From Lysobacterales bacterium (GTDB lineage Bacteria > Pseudomonadota > Gammaproteobacteria > Xanthomonadales > Rhodanobacteraceae), in contig QUBV01000003.1 of the NCBI GenBank assembly GCA_014338185.1, positions 31,768 to 95,767 on the forward strand: DNA of 64,000 bases, given 5' to 3'. Of this stretch, positions 9,015 through 18,097 are shown piece by piece (the stretch's first letter is position 1; each line of letters starts with the position of its first letter). The position numbers and the translations under genes were made by a program. Below the pieces are notes generated by a model that was not told where the DNA came from, searched no databases, and saw only the letters and a list, made by a program, of their open reading frames with translations.

Positions 9015-11390
9015 CTAGTTGCGCAGCGGCTTGCCGGTGGCGAGCGTGTGCGCGATGCGCTCCTGGGTCTTGGGCATCTGCGCCAGTTCGAAGAAATGGC
9101 GTCGTTCCAGGTCGAGCAGCCACTGCTCGTCGACCTGGCTGCCGCGCTCGATGCGGCCACCACACAGCACGTCGCCGATGCGCGTGGCGATCACATCGTC
9201 GTGGGCCGAGATGAAGCGGCCCTCGAGCATGTTGACCAGCATCATGCGCAGCGTGGCCAGGCCCACATCGCCGGCCACGCCGACCTGTTGTGCAGGTGGC
9301 GGCGGACGGTAGCCCGCATCGGCCATCGCCGCGGCCACGCGCTTGGCCACGTACAGCAGCTCGAAGCTGTTGAACACGACCACGTCGTCGGGGCGCAGCA
9401 GGCCCAGTTCCTTGGCTTCCAGCGCGCTGCCCGAGGTCTTGGCCTGCGCCACGGTCTCGAACATGCGCTTGATCTCGGGGAACACATCGCCGTCGTGGGC
9501 GCGTTGCGCGGCGCGCACCGCGATTTCCTTGAGGCCGCCGCCCGCGGGCAGCAGGCCCACGCCCGCCTCGACCAGGCCGATGTAGCTTTCCAGCGCCGCC
9601 ACCGTGCGTGCGCAGTGCATCTGGAACTCGCAGCCGCCGCCGAGCGCGAGGCCGCGCACGGCCGCCACCACCGGCACCAGCGCGTACTTGATGCGCTGGC
9701 TGGTGAACTGGAAGTTGGCGATCATCGACTCCAGGCGCGCGATCTGCCCGCCCTGCACGAAGCCGAGCATGCCCTTGAGGTCGGCGCCGGCCGAGAACGC
9801 CTTGTCCGAAGCCTGCCAGACCACCACCGCCTTGAGCGCACGCTCGGCGTGGTCGAGCGCATGCTGGATGCCGTCGAGCACCGCATCGTTGACCGTGTTC
9901 ATCTTGGTCTTGAACGAGAGGATGCCGACTCCGTCATCGCCGAGCGTCCACAGCCGCACGCCATCGTTCTCCCACAGCGTGGTACCGCTGGCCGGACGCT
10001 CGCCCAGCAGTGGATCGGGGAACAACTGCCGCGCATACACCGGGTGGTTCGAGCGTGGCTCATAGCGGGCGCCGGTCGGGGCCCACGAACCTTCGGCATG
10101 ATGCACGCCGTCGACCGCAGCGACCCAGGCCGGCAGCGGCGCCTTGCTCATGGCCTTGCCCGCGGCGATGTCCTCGCTGATCCACTGCGCGACCTGGCGC
10201 CAGCCGGCCGCCTGCCAGGTCTCGAACGGGCCGAGCTTCCAGCCATAGCCCCAGCGGATCGCCAGGTCGACGTCGCGCGCGGTTTGTGCGATCGACTGCA
10301 GGTGGAACGCGCTGTAGTGGAACAGGTCGCGGAACATCGCCCACAGGAACTGCGCCTGCGGGTCGGCCGACGCACGCAACCGCGCGAACTGCTCGGTCGG
10401 GTCCTTGATCGCAAGGATCGCGGCGACCTCGGCCGATGGCTGCGCGCCGCTGGCCACGTAGTCCTGGCGCGCGAGATCGAGCACGAGGATGTCCTTGCCC
10501 CGCTTGGTGTAGATGCCTGCACCACTCTTCTGGCCCAGCGCCCCCTTGTCCACCAGTGCGCCCAGCCATGCCGGAGTGGCGAAATGGGCATGCCAGGGAT
10601 CGTCGGCGAGCGTATCGGCCATGGTCTTGATCACGTGCGCCATCGTGTCCAGCCCGACTACGTCGGCGGTGCGGTAGGTGGCCGACTTGGGCCGGCCGAT
10701 CGCGGGACCGGTGAGTGCATCGACGAGGTCGAAGGGGAGGCCGAACTGTGCGGTGTGGTGGATGGTGGCGAGGATCGAGAACACGCCGATGCGGTTGCCG
10801 ATGAAGTTGGGCGTGTCCTTGGCATACACCACGCCCTTGCCCAGCGTGGTGGTGAGGAACGCTTCCAGGCCCGCGAGCACGGCCGGATCGGTCTGGCTGT
10901 CGGGCGTGAGCTCGACCAGGTGCATGTAGCGTGGCGGGTTGAAGAAATGGATGCCGGTGAAGCGCGGCCGCATCGCACTCGGCAGCGCGCTGGCCAAGGT
11001 ATTGATGGGCAGGCCGGAAGTATTGCTTGCAACTATTGCAGAATCAGATACATGCGGAGCAATCTTCTTGTAAAGATCGAGCTTCCAGTCGAGCCGCTCG
11101 GCGATCGCCTCGATGATGAGGTCGCAATCGTGCAGCGCGTCCAGGTGCTCGTCGTAGTTGGCCGCGCGGATCGTCGCCGCCACCGCCTTGCTGGCCAGCG
11201 GCGCCGGCGAGAGCTTGCCAAGGTTGGCCAGCGCCTTGTGCACGATGCCGCTCTTGTCGCCTTCCTTGGCCGGCAGGTCGAACAGCAAGGTGGCGACTCC
11301 GGCGTTGGCGAGATGGGCGGCGATCTGCGCGCCCATCACGCCGGCGCCGAGGACCGCGGCTTGGCGGATGCGAAGGGGCGGATGGTTCAT
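9015..11390 (-). CDS. fadN: FadN-like 3-hydroxyacyl-CoA dehydrogenase / enoyl-CoA hydratase
   Basis: 791 residues with dehydrogenase first and hydratase second, the reverse of E. coli FadB. The NAD-binding loop AAVLGAGVMGAQIA lies near residue 12 and the dehydrogenase motif TGIHFFNPPRYMHLVEL near 130. The C-terminal crotonase part shows AVRGLALGGGCEFQ (oxyanion loop plus one glutamate) and IGLVEAGVGLLPAGGG (second glutamate). This order and length match the FadN family of Bacillus and of many proteobacteria. ATG at 11390 is used because the NAD loop then sits at the usual place. It is 67 bp downstream of tetR on the same strand. Confidence 0.9.
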   Translation of the reverse strand: MNHPPLRIRQAAVLGAGVMGAQIAAHLANAGVATLLFDLPAKEGDKSGIVHKALANLGKLSPAPLASKAVAATIRAANYDEHLDALHDCDLIIEAIAERLDWKLDLYKKIAPHVSDSAIVASNTSGLPINTLASALPSAMRPRFTGIHFFNPPRYMHLVELTPDSQTDPAVLAGLEAFLTTTLGKGVVYAKDTPNFIGNRIGVFSILATIHHTAQFGLPFDLVDALTGPAIGRPKSATYRTADVVGLDTMAHVIKTMADTLADDPWHAHFATPAWLGALVDKGALGQKSGAGIYTKRGKDILVLDLARQDYVASGAQPSAEVAAILAIKDPTEQFARLRASADPQAQFLWAMFRDLFHYSAFHLQSIAQTARDVDLAIRWGYGWKLGPFETWQAAGWRQVAQWISEDIAAGKAMSKAPLPAWVAAVDGVHHAEGSWAPTGARYEPRSNHPVYARQLFPDPLLGERPASGTTLWENDGVRLWTLGDDGVGILSFKTKMNTVNDAVLDGIQHALDHAERALKAVVVWQASDKAFSAGADLKGMLGFVQGGQIARLESMIANFQFTSQRIKYALVPVVAAVRGLALGGGCEFQMHCARTVAALESYIGLVEAGVGLLPAGGGLKEIAVRAAQRAHDGDVFPEIKRMFETVAQAKTSGSALEAKELGLLRPDDVVVFNSFELLYVAKRVAAAMADAGYRPPPPAQQVGVAGDVGLATLRMMLVNMLEGRFISAHDDVIATRIGDVLCGGRIERGSQVDEQWLLDLERRHFFELAQMPKTQERIAHTLATGKPLRN

Positions 11391-11457
11391 GGCTGGCTCC
11401 GGTGTGGAATGCAAGGATGGATCGGGGGATGAGTGAAGCTGCGTGCGGCGCGCGCGC

Positions 11458-12075
11458 TCATGCGCGCAGGCCGGCAGCGGCGAAGGCGATGAGGTGGGTC
11501 ACGGCCTGGCGGCGATGGGTCTCCTCGCTGGTGGTGCTGCGGCGTTTGACGATGCCGAAATCGGCCATCGCATAGGTCACCGCGCCGGCGATGATGTCGA
11601 GCCGCCAGTACAGCCGTTCCTTGTCCAGATGTGGCAACAAACGCATGAAAACACTGGCAAATTCACGCAGCACATGGCCATAGTTCTCGGACAGGAAGCG
11701 GCGCAGGCGCTCGTCGTGCTCGGCGTAGGCGCGCGCCAGCACGCGCACGAACGCGCCGCCGCCGTGGGCCTCCAGCGACTGTTCGAGGGCAGGGCGGATG
11801 AAGGCATCGAGCACGTCTTCGAGGCTGGCATTGCCACGCTCGGCGACGCGCGCCAGCGCGGCCAGGCGCTCGCGGTTGAGCTGGTCGAGGCGGCGCCGGA
11901 ACACCTCTTCTATCAGCCCTTCCTTGGAGCCGAAGTGGTAGTGCACCGCGGCGAGGTTGACGCGCGCACCCGCCGTGACCTGGCGCAGCGAGGCGCCGGC
12001 GAATCCATGGCGCGCGAACAGGACTTCGGCCGCGCCGAGGATGCGCTCGCGGGTCGAGAAACCGGGTTGGGTCAT
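11458..12075 (-). CDS. TetR-family regulator of the fadN-fadA operon
   Basis: 205 residues. The N-terminal helix-turn-helix is clear: TRERILGAAEVLFARHGF, then VTAGARVNLAAVHYHFGSKE around residues 30-50. The C-terminal ligand domain is helical. The gene heads the minus-strand operon tetR-fadN-thiolase-MBL, so an acyl-CoA is a plausible inducer by analogy with FadR/PsrA-type TetR repressors. A perfect 16-bp palindrome lies 24 bp upstream of the ATG at 12075, the expected position for an autoregulatory operator. Confidence 0.88.
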   Translation of the reverse strand: MTQPGFSTRERILGAAEVLFARHGFAGASLRQVTAGARVNLAAVHYHFGSKEGLIEEVFRRRLDQLNRERLAALARVAERGNASLEDVLDAFIRPALEQSLEAHGGGAFVRVLARAYAEHDERLRRFLSENYGHVLREFASVFMRLLPHLDKERLYWRLDIIAGAVTYAMADFGIVKRRSTTSEETHRRQAVTHLIAFAAAGLRA

Positions 12076-12098
12076 GGGGGCAAGGGCGTCGCCGCGGA

Positions 12099-12114
12099 TC
12101 AAACGATCGTTTGA
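12099..12114. promoter_or_regulatory. Operator-like palindrome upstream of tetR
   Basis: TCAAACGATCGTTTGA is a perfect 16-bp palindrome, 24 bp upstream of the tetR start codon. CAAACG...CGTTTG resembles sites known for fatty-acid TetR repressors such as PsrA/FadR. The sequence shows the symmetry; binding by the adjacent TetR protein is inferred. Only one copy was noticed in this intergenic region. Confidence 0.7.
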
Positions 12115-12304
12115 ATGGTAGGCGCCGCTCGTGGTGGCGGTCAAACGCCTGCGGGAAAACTCGCGCGACGGAGTGCACAAGCGCGCGCGCTTTCGCTAGA
12201 ATCCGCACTGATAATGTGGTCCAAGTCTGCGGATTGGCGCGGTTTTGGCCCATCGCGCGCCCTGCGGGCGCACCCCTGACAATCCACTGTGGAGACACCG
12301 GCTC

Positions 12305-12730
12305 ATGGCGCTGGAGCGCACCCTTTCCATCATCAAACCCGACGCGGTCGCCAAGAACGTGATCGGCGAAATCTATTCACGCTTCGAAAAGGCCGGGCTG
12401 CGCATCGTCGCCGCCAAGATGAAGCAGCTCTCGCGCGCCGACGCCGAAGGCTTCTACGCGGTGCATCGCGAACGGCCGTTCTTCAAGCCGCTGGTCGAGT
12501 TCATGATCTCGGGCCCGGTGATGATCCAGGCGCTGGAAGGCGAAAACGCCATCGCCAGGAACCGCGAGCTCATGGGCGCGACCAATCCCAAGGACGCGGC
12601 ACCCGGCACGATCCGCGCCGATTTCGCCCAGTCCATCGACGCCAATGCGGTGCATGGCTCCGACGGCGCCGATACGGCCAGGACCGAAATCGCGTACTTC
12701 TTCACCGACGCCGAGCTCTGTTCGCGCTAA
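12305..12730 (+). CDS. ndk: Nucleoside diphosphate kinase
   Basis: 141 residues, full length. The catalytic histidine is His117 in NAVHGSDG; the N-terminal [18 protein letters not shown] and the Kpn-loop region [14 protein letters not shown] are conserved. The enzyme transfers the gamma-phosphate from ATP to NDPs through phospho-His. ATG at 12305 follows GGAGACACCGGCTC, a usable ribosome site. It starts the ndk-rlmN-pilW-rodZ-like block, with rlmN 10 bp downstream. A TAGAAT hexamer at 12197-12202 could be its -10, but no convincing -35 was found. Confidence 0.97.
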   Translation: MALERTLSIIKPDAVAKNVIGEIYSRFEKAGLRIVAAKMKQLSRADAEGFYAVHRERPFFKPLVEFMISGPVMIQALEGENAIARNRELMGATNPKDAAPGTIRADFAQSIDANAVHGSDGADTARTEIAYFFTDAELCSR

Positions 12731-12740
12731 GTTCGGGACC

Positions 12741-13922
12741 ATGACCGCACCCGTGCCAGCCCCTGCCGCCCGAGTGTCCGCCGCCGCCGCGGCGCGCGCG
12801 GCGGCGGCCGCGGCACCGGCACGGCCGAACCTGTTCGACCACGACCGCAACGGCCTGCGTGCGCTGTTCGTGCAACTGGGCGAGCAGCCATGGCGCGCCG
12901 ACCAGGTCATGAAGTGGGTGTACCACCGCCACGTCACCGACTTCGCGCAGATGAGCGACATCGGCAAGGCGCTGCAGCACAAGCTCGCGCAGTCGATCGA
13001 CATCGTGCCGCCCAACACGATCTTCGAGAAGCAGGCCAGCGACGGCACCCACAAGTGGCTGCTGGGCATGGACGGCGGCAATGCAATCGAGGCGGTGTTC
13101 ATCCCGGAGACCTCGCGCGGGACCTTGTGCGTGTCCTCGCAGGTCGGCTGCGCGCTTGCCTGCCAGTTCTGCTCGACCGGTGCGCAGGGTTTCAACCGCA
13201 ACCTGTCCGCGGCCGAGATCACCGGCCAGGTGTGGATCGCCGCGCGCCACCTCGGCAACGTGCCGCACCACCAGCGCAAGCTCACCAACGTGGTCATGAT
13301 GGGCATGGGTGAGCCGCTGCTCAACTTCGACAACGTCGTGACCGCGATGAGCGTGATGCGCGACGACCTCGGTTTCGGCCTGGCCAACAAGCGCGTCACG
13401 CTGTCGACCGCGGGCCTGGTGCCGATGATCGACCGCCTCGGCGAGGTCGCCGACGTGTCGCTGGCGGTGTCGCTGCACGCGCCCAACGACGAACTGCGCA
13501 GCGAGCTCATGCCGATCAACCGCAAATACCCGATCCAGGCACTGCTCGATGCCTGCGTGCGCTACACCCAGCGCCGGCCGCGCACCACGATCACGTTCGA
13601 ATACACGATGCTCAAGGGCGTCAACGACCAGCCGGCGCACGCGCGCCAGCTCATCAAGCTCATGCGCAAGGTGCCGTCCAAGGTCAACCTGATCCCGTTC
13701 AACAGCTTCCATGGCACGCAGTTCGAGCGTTCCGACGAGACGGTCATCCGTGCGTTCCAGAAGCTCTTGCTCGATGCCGGCGTGCTCACCATGGTGCGAC
13801 GCACGCGCGGCGACGACATCGACGCGGCCTGTGGCCAGCTCAAGGGCCAGGTGGTGGACCGCACGCGGCGCCAGCAGGAGTTCCGGCGCCGGCTCGAAGG
13901 AGGTGCGGTCGATGCGGCTTGA
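12741..13922 (+). CDS. rlmN: 23S rRNA/tRNA adenine C2-methyltransferase RlmN
   Basis: 393 residues. The radical-SAM cluster cysteines are C137, C141 and C144 in [12 protein letters not shown], followed by [14 protein letters not shown]. The C-terminal methyl-carrying cysteine lies in [13 protein letters not shown]. The enzyme methylates A2503 of 23S rRNA and A37 of some tRNAs. The first 28 residues are an Ala/Pro-rich tail absent from many homologues; no later start gives a better N-terminus before [13 protein letters not shown]. Its 3' end overlaps pilW by 11 bp. Confidence 0.95.
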   Translation: MTAPVPAPAARVSAAAAARAAAAAAPARPNLFDHDRNGLRALFVQLGEQPWRADQVMKWVYHRHVTDFAQMSDIGKALQHKLAQSIDIVPPNTIFEKQASDGTHKWLLGMDGGNAIEAVFIPETSRGTLCVSSQVGCALACQFCSTGAQGFNRNLSAAEITGQVWIAARHLGNVPHHQRKLTNVVMMGMGEPLLNFDNVVTAMSVMRDDLGFGLANKRVTLSTAGLVPMIDRLGEVADVSLAVSLHAPNDELRSELMPINRKYPIQALLDACVRYTQRRPRTTITFEYTMLKGVNDQPAHARQLIKLMRKVPSKVNLIPFNSFHGTQFERSDETVIRAFQKLLLDAGVLTMVRRTRGDDIDAACGQLKGQVVDRTRRQQEFRRRLEGGAVDAA

Positions 13923-14688
13923 GGCAGTGTTGTGGGCCATCGCGATCGCGCTGTCGAGCCTTTCGCTCGGCGCTTGCGGCCCGTCCGCGTCGGCGCCGGT
14001 GAAGAAGCGCGACGTGAACAGCGAACGCACCGAGGCCGCGCGCATCCATACCGAGCTCGGGCAGAAGTACCTGCAGCAGGGCAAGACCGAGGTGGCGTTG
14101 GAGAAGCTCAACAAGGCGCTGCAGTTCGATCCCGACTACGTGGACGCGCACACCGTGATCGCGGTGCTGTACGAAAGCATCAACGACCTGCCCAAGGCCG
14201 AGGAGCATTACCGCCGCGCGGCCCAGCTCAAACCCAAGGGTGGCGCCGAGAACAACAACTACGGTCGCTTCCTGTGCTCGCAGGGCCATTACGCGCAGGC
14301 GCAGGAGCATTTCAAGAAGGCGCTGGCCGATCCGTTCTACGACACGCCCGCGCTGGCGATGAGCAACGCCGGCACCTGCCTGCTGCAAGCGGGCAAGCGC
14401 GACGAGGCCGAAACGATGTTGCGGCGCGCGCTGGCGTTGACCCCCAACGAGGATGCCGCGCTGCTGGCGCTGAGCAGCGTGCTCTACGACAAGGGTGAAT
14501 ACCTCAATGCGCGCGCGTTCCTGCAACGTTACGAGGCGGTGGGACGTACGCAGCCGGGGGCGTTGCTGCTTGGCCGCAACATCGAGTTGCGCCTGGGCAA
14601 TGCCAAGGGTGCCAGCGAGTACTCACGCAGGCTGCTGCGCGAGTTCCCGAAGTCGCGCGAGGCGTTGTCGCTCGGCGCGCAGGGCTGA
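13912..14688 (+). CDS. pilW: Type IV pilus biogenesis lipoprotein PilW/PilF
   Basis: 258 residues with a lipoprotein-type leader ending LSLGAC (Cys22) and about six TPR units from residue 40 to 240 (for example [20 protein letters not shown]). PilW/PilF is the outer-membrane pilotin that helps PilQ secretin assembly. Family length and the position immediately after rlmN are the usual ones. ATG at 13912 is preceded by GAAGGAGG, a strong ribosome site inside the rlmN coding end, so the two genes are coupled. Confidence 0.88.
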   Translation: MRLEAVLWAIAIALSSLSLGACGPSASAPVKKRDVNSERTEAARIHTELGQKYLQQGKTEVALEKLNKALQFDPDYVDAHTVIAVLYESINDLPKAEEHYRRAAQLKPKGGAENNNYGRFLCSQGHYAQAQEHFKKALADPFYDTPALAMSNAGTCLLQAGKRDEAETMLRRALALTPNEDAALLALSSVLYDKGEYLNARAFLQRYEAVGRTQPGALLLGRNIELRLGNAKGASEYSRRLLREFPKSREALSLGAQG

Positions 14689-14932
14689 CAGGTGATGGCG
14701 GGGCGCCTCGTGCGATCGCCCAGGCACGGGCGGCACGCGGCGGAGGCAAGGGTCGCTGCGGGTGTGCGGCGGCTTGGAGTGAACCGTTCCGATCCATGGA
14801 CCGCCACGAAGGGCGCAGTCCGGCACGGCAAGGGAAGGCCACAGCGGGTCCGCTGTCGGGATACAGCGGATCGACTACCGAATCCAGGCAGCGAGCGACC
14901 GGGTGGCGTCGCCGCGGCGCGAGGAAGTTGAC

Positions 14933-15907
14933 GTGACGACCGTGCAACCAATCCACGACGATGCAGCCGTGACCGAGTTCAGGATGCCCGCTACCGGGCA
15001 GTCCTCGTTGGGCGAGCGCCTGCGCGCGGCGCGCGAGGCACGCGACTGGGGCGCGGCCGAAGTCGCCGGCCAGCTGCGCCTGCCGCAGCAGCTGGTCGAA
15101 CGCCTCGAGCGCGACGACTATGCCGGCATCAACGATGCGGTATTCCTGCGCGGCTACTTGCGCAGCTACGCGGCACTGGTGGGCGTGCCGGTCGAGGAGG
15201 CGCTGCGCGTGGCCGACGCCAACTCGCAGGTTGCGCCACTGGTCGCAACGGGCACGATCTCGCGCTCGCGCTACCTGTTCGAGCGCTATTCCGCCAGCGC
15301 AACCTACCTCACGCTGACCGCCTTGATCGTCGTTCCGGCGGTGTGGCTGGCCACCCATGGCGGCCTGCGCCAGGATTTCACGCGCATCACGCCGCTGGAT
15401 CCCCCGGCGCCGCTGGCGGCTCCCGCCACGGCCGGCGCATTCGTGGCCGACAGCACGCATGGCCACGGCAACCAGGACAGCGCGCCTGCGACCTCCGCCA
15501 CGGACGCTGAGGGCAGCGCCGCGGCGGCCGTGCTGCAGGAGCCCATCGTGGCGTCGATGACGCCGTTCCAGCTGGTCGAAGCGCCGCGCCTGCCCGAACC
15601 ACCAGCCGTGGCACCCGCGGCCGCCAGCGTAGGCGCGCATGTGCTCGTGCTGCGCCTGGCCGAACCGAGCTGGGTCGAAGTGTCCGCGGCCGATGGTCGC
15701 AAGCTCGAGTACGCGATGCTGCCGGCCGGCTCGGTGCATGAGTACCGCAGCGACGGCGTCCTCAGCCTGAGCCTGGGCAACAGCGGCGGCGTGCAGGTGC
15801 ATGCCGACGGCAACGAGATCGACTTGGCCCAGTTCCGGCGCGGCAACGTCGCGCACCTGAAGCTGTTCGGCAGCGCAGCCGCGCTCGCGGAGCGCGCCCA
15901 GCCCTGA
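14933..15907 (+). CDS. rodZ: RodZ-like HTH / transmembrane / DUF4115 protein
   Basis: 324 residues from GTG at 14933, chosen because GAGGAAG lies just upstream and an earlier GTG at 14903 lacks a site. Cytoplasmic Cro/CI-type HTH: LGERLRAAREARDW through LERDDYAGINDAVFLRGYLRSYA (about residues 25-80). One membrane span, near residues 123-142. The periplasmic part is a long Ala/Pro-rich linker followed by a C-terminal DUF4115-like beta domain beginning VLRLAEPSWVEVSAADGR. RodZ links MreB to the elongasome and sets rod shape. Position after pilW is conserved. Confidence 0.82.
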   Translation: MTTVQPIHDDAAVTEFRMPATGQSSLGERLRAAREARDWGAAEVAGQLRLPQQLVERLERDDYAGINDAVFLRGYLRSYAALVGVPVEEALRVADANSQVAPLVATGTISRSRYLFERYSASATYLTLTALIVVPAVWLATHGGLRQDFTRITPLDPPAPLAAPATAGAFVADSTHGHGNQDSAPATSATDAEGSAAAAVLQEPIVASMTPFQLVEAPRLPEPPAVAPAAASVGAHVLVLRLAEPSWVEVSAADGRKLEYAMLPAGSVHEYRSDGVLSLSLGNSGGVQVHADGNEIDLAQFRRGNVAHLKLFGSAAALAERAQP

Positions 15908-16123
15908 TGCGGCCGGCGTCGATCCGGGCTGGCGGTCCGCCGGCGATGCGGACGCGATCCCGACCGCGCACCCATCGGCCCCGGCGCCGCGTGCACTGCC
16001 GCTGAACACCGGCCGCGACCCGCGCGCGGCGCAGCGCCGCCCCGTGGTTTCCTGTTAATCTTGCCGTCTTTGGCGCGCGGCGCGGCCGCGCCTCGCCGTC
16101 ACGCATTTCCAACGGGTACCTGC

Positions 16124-16786
16124 ATGGCTTTCGACCTCCTCGACGAACACGAACAAGGTGAACTGGTCCAGAAGTGGCTGCGCGAGAACGCCATGGCGAT
16201 CGTCATGGGCATCGTCATCGGTCTCGGGCTCATCTTCGGCTGGCAGCAGTGGAAGGCCCATGGCGCGAGCCAGGCCGCGGCGGCGGCGGCGCAATACCAG
16301 GCGCTGGCCGACGCGCTCAGCGCGCAGAAGCCCGACGATGCGAGCAAGGTCGCCGAGGCGATCCGCAAGGAATATCCCGATTCGACCTACGCGGTGCTCG
16401 CAGCCCTGCAGCAGGCCGAGATCGCCGCCGCCAAGAACGACCTGGCGAGTGCGGCACAGCATCTGGACTGGGCACGCGGCCATGTCAAGCTGCCGAGCCT
16501 GCGCCAGCTGGTGGACCTGCGCATCGGCCGGGTCAAGCTCGCCAGCGGCGATGCCGAGGGTGCGCTCAAGCTGGCCGAGGGCAGCGCGGCCGATGACTAT
16601 GCCGCGTTGGCCGGCGAATTGCGCGGAGATGCGCTGGTCAAGCTCGGCCGCATCGAGGAGGCGCGCAAGGCCTACGCCGCAGTGCTGGCCAGCGACGGCA
16701 GCCAGGGCTTCGATCGCACCACCGTGCAAATGAAGCTCGACGACCTCGGTGGCAGCGCCGCGGCGACGGAGCAGCCGACCACATGA
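16124..16786 (+). CDS. yfgM: YfgM-like periplasmic TPR protein (ancillary SecYEG interactor)
   Basis: 220 residues: a short cytoplasmic start MAFDLLDEHEQGELVQKWL, one membrane span near 24-43 (IVMGIVIGLGLIFGW) and a periplasmic helical TPR_21-like domain. This is the YfgM family, a SecYEG/PpiD-associated protein encoded next to bamB. The stop overlaps the bamB ATG by four bases (ATGA), indicating coupling. The 216 bases between the RodZ-like gene and this one hold no gene; ispG and hisS, often found here, are absent. Confidence 0.88.
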   Translation: MAFDLLDEHEQGELVQKWLRENAMAIVMGIVIGLGLIFGWQQWKAHGASQAAAAAAQYQALADALSAQKPDDASKVAEAIRKEYPDSTYAVLAALQQAEIAAAKNDLASAAQHLDWARGHVKLPSLRQLVDLRIGRVKLASGDAEGALKLAEGSAADDYAALAGELRGDALVKLGRIEEARKAYAAVLASDGSQGFDRTTVQMKLDDLGGSAAATEQPTT

Positions 16787-17988
16787 AGCGCGCACTGGCT
16801 GTCGTCGCGATCGCAGCGCTGGCACTGGCCGGCAGCGGTTGCAACTGGTTCAAGAGCATGGGCAGGAAGGACAACGTCGAGCCGCCGACACCATTGCTCG
16901 AGTTTGCGCCCACGCTGCAGGTCGAACGCCTGTGGAGTGCCAGCGTGGGGGACGGCGCCGGCCTGTCGGGCGCACGCATGACGCCTGCGGTCGGTGCCGA
17001 TGGTCGCGTGTATGCCGTCTCCATCGACGGCAGCATCGAAGCATTCGATGGCGCCAGCGGCCGCAGCGCCTGGCGCAAGCGTCTGGGCGGCAGCCGGGGT
17101 TTCCTGTGGAAGCGCGGCGAACACTCCATGCGCTGGTCAGGCGGTCCCGCGATCGACGGCGACCTGCTGGTGGTGGGCGGGCTCGACGGCCAGGTCATCG
17201 CACTGTCGGCGGCCGATGGCGGCGAACGCTGGCAGACGCGCATCGAGTCGGAAGTGATCTCGACGCCCGCGATCGGCGGCGGCCTCGTGGTGGTGCGCGG
17301 CAACGATGGCCGGCTGCAGGCGCTGGATGCCAATGACGGCAGCCGCAAGTGGGTGTTCGACCAGAGCGTGCCCGCATTGAGTCTGCGCGGCAATTCGGCG
17401 CCCCTCATCGCCAACGGCGTGGTCTATGACGGCACCGACGGTGGACGCGTGAGCGCGGTACGCCTGGATGACGGCAACGAGCTGTGGACGCAAACCCTGT
17501 CCACCGGCGAGGGCCGCACCGAGGTCGAGCGCCTGGCCGACGTCGACGGCAACATCAGCAGCGACGGCAGCGCCCTGTTCGCGGTCGGCTATCGCGGCCA
17601 GATCGCCGCGCTGGCGCTCGACAGCGGTCGCCCGCTGTGGCAACGCGACCTGTCCAGTTATGCGAGCGTCGCGCTCGCGGGCACCACCGCGGTGGCGATC
17701 GACAGCGACGGCAACGTGTGGGCGTTCGACCGCGACACCGGCGCCAACCTGTGGAAGCAGGACCAGCTCAAGTACCGCTGGCTCAGCGCACCGGCGATCC
17801 AGGGCAACCAGGTCGTGGTGGGCGACAGCGAAGGCTACGTGCACTGGCTCAGCCTCGCCGAAGGCAAGTTCGTGGCGCGCGAGCGCCTGGGCAAGCAGCC
17901 GATCGAGGCTGCGCCGGTGGTGGCGGGCGATGTTGCCTACGTCCAGGACATCGGCGGGCGACTGGGCGCATACCGCATCCGGCCCTGA
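16783..17988 (+). CDS. bamB: Outer-membrane assembly lipoprotein BamB
   Basis: 401 residues with lipoprotein leader ALALAGSGC (Cys21) and repeated PQQ-like beta-propeller blades: VYAVSIDGSIEAFDGASGRSAW, VIALSAADGGERWQT, LQALDANDGSRKW, VWAFDRDTGANLWKQ. Eight such blades are typical of BamB, which sits on the inner face of the outer membrane and assists BamA. It is coupled to yfgM upstream and followed after 109 bp by der, the standard order. Confidence 0.93.
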   Translation: MKRALAVVAIAALALAGSGCNWFKSMGRKDNVEPPTPLLEFAPTLQVERLWSASVGDGAGLSGARMTPAVGADGRVYAVSIDGSIEAFDGASGRSAWRKRLGGSRGFLWKRGEHSMRWSGGPAIDGDLLVVGGLDGQVIALSAADGGERWQTRIESEVISTPAIGGGLVVVRGNDGRLQALDANDGSRKWVFDQSVPALSLRGNSAPLIANGVVYDGTDGGRVSAVRLDDGNELWTQTLSTGEGRTEVERLADVDGNISSDGSALFAVGYRGQIAALALDSGRPLWQRDLSSYASVALAGTTAVAIDSDGNVWAFDRDTGANLWKQDQLKYRWLSAPAIQGNQVVVGDSEGYVHWLSLAEGKFVARERLGKQPIEAAPVVAGDVAYVQDIGGRLGAYRIRP

Positions 17989-17993
17989 ACCGC

Positions 17994-18014
17994 GCGGCGA
18001 TCGGTGATCGCCGC
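17994..18014. other. Stem-loop between bamB and der
   Basis: GCGGCGATC / GATCGCCGC form perfect 9-bp arms around a 3-base loop, six bases after the bamB stop. No T-run follows on either side, so a classic intrinsic terminator is unlikely. It could act as an mRNA 3' stabilising hairpin. Confidence 0.4.
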
Positions 18015-18097
18015 CACGGGTGCTTGCGCGAGCAGCACCATCGTGCGGCAATGCCGCGTGCGCGGCGTGGCCGCGTGTCCCATTTGCGGAGCCAGTG

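Noticed and set aside
9310..10150. Possible frameshift in fadN
   Set aside because: The 791-codon frame is continuous and both domains have their active-site motifs in the same frame.
7719..11432. Open frame of more than 1200 codons on the plus strand
   Set aside because: Exactly antisense to fadN and thiolase, with Arg/His/Gln/Asp-rich translation; an artefact of high GC codon use.
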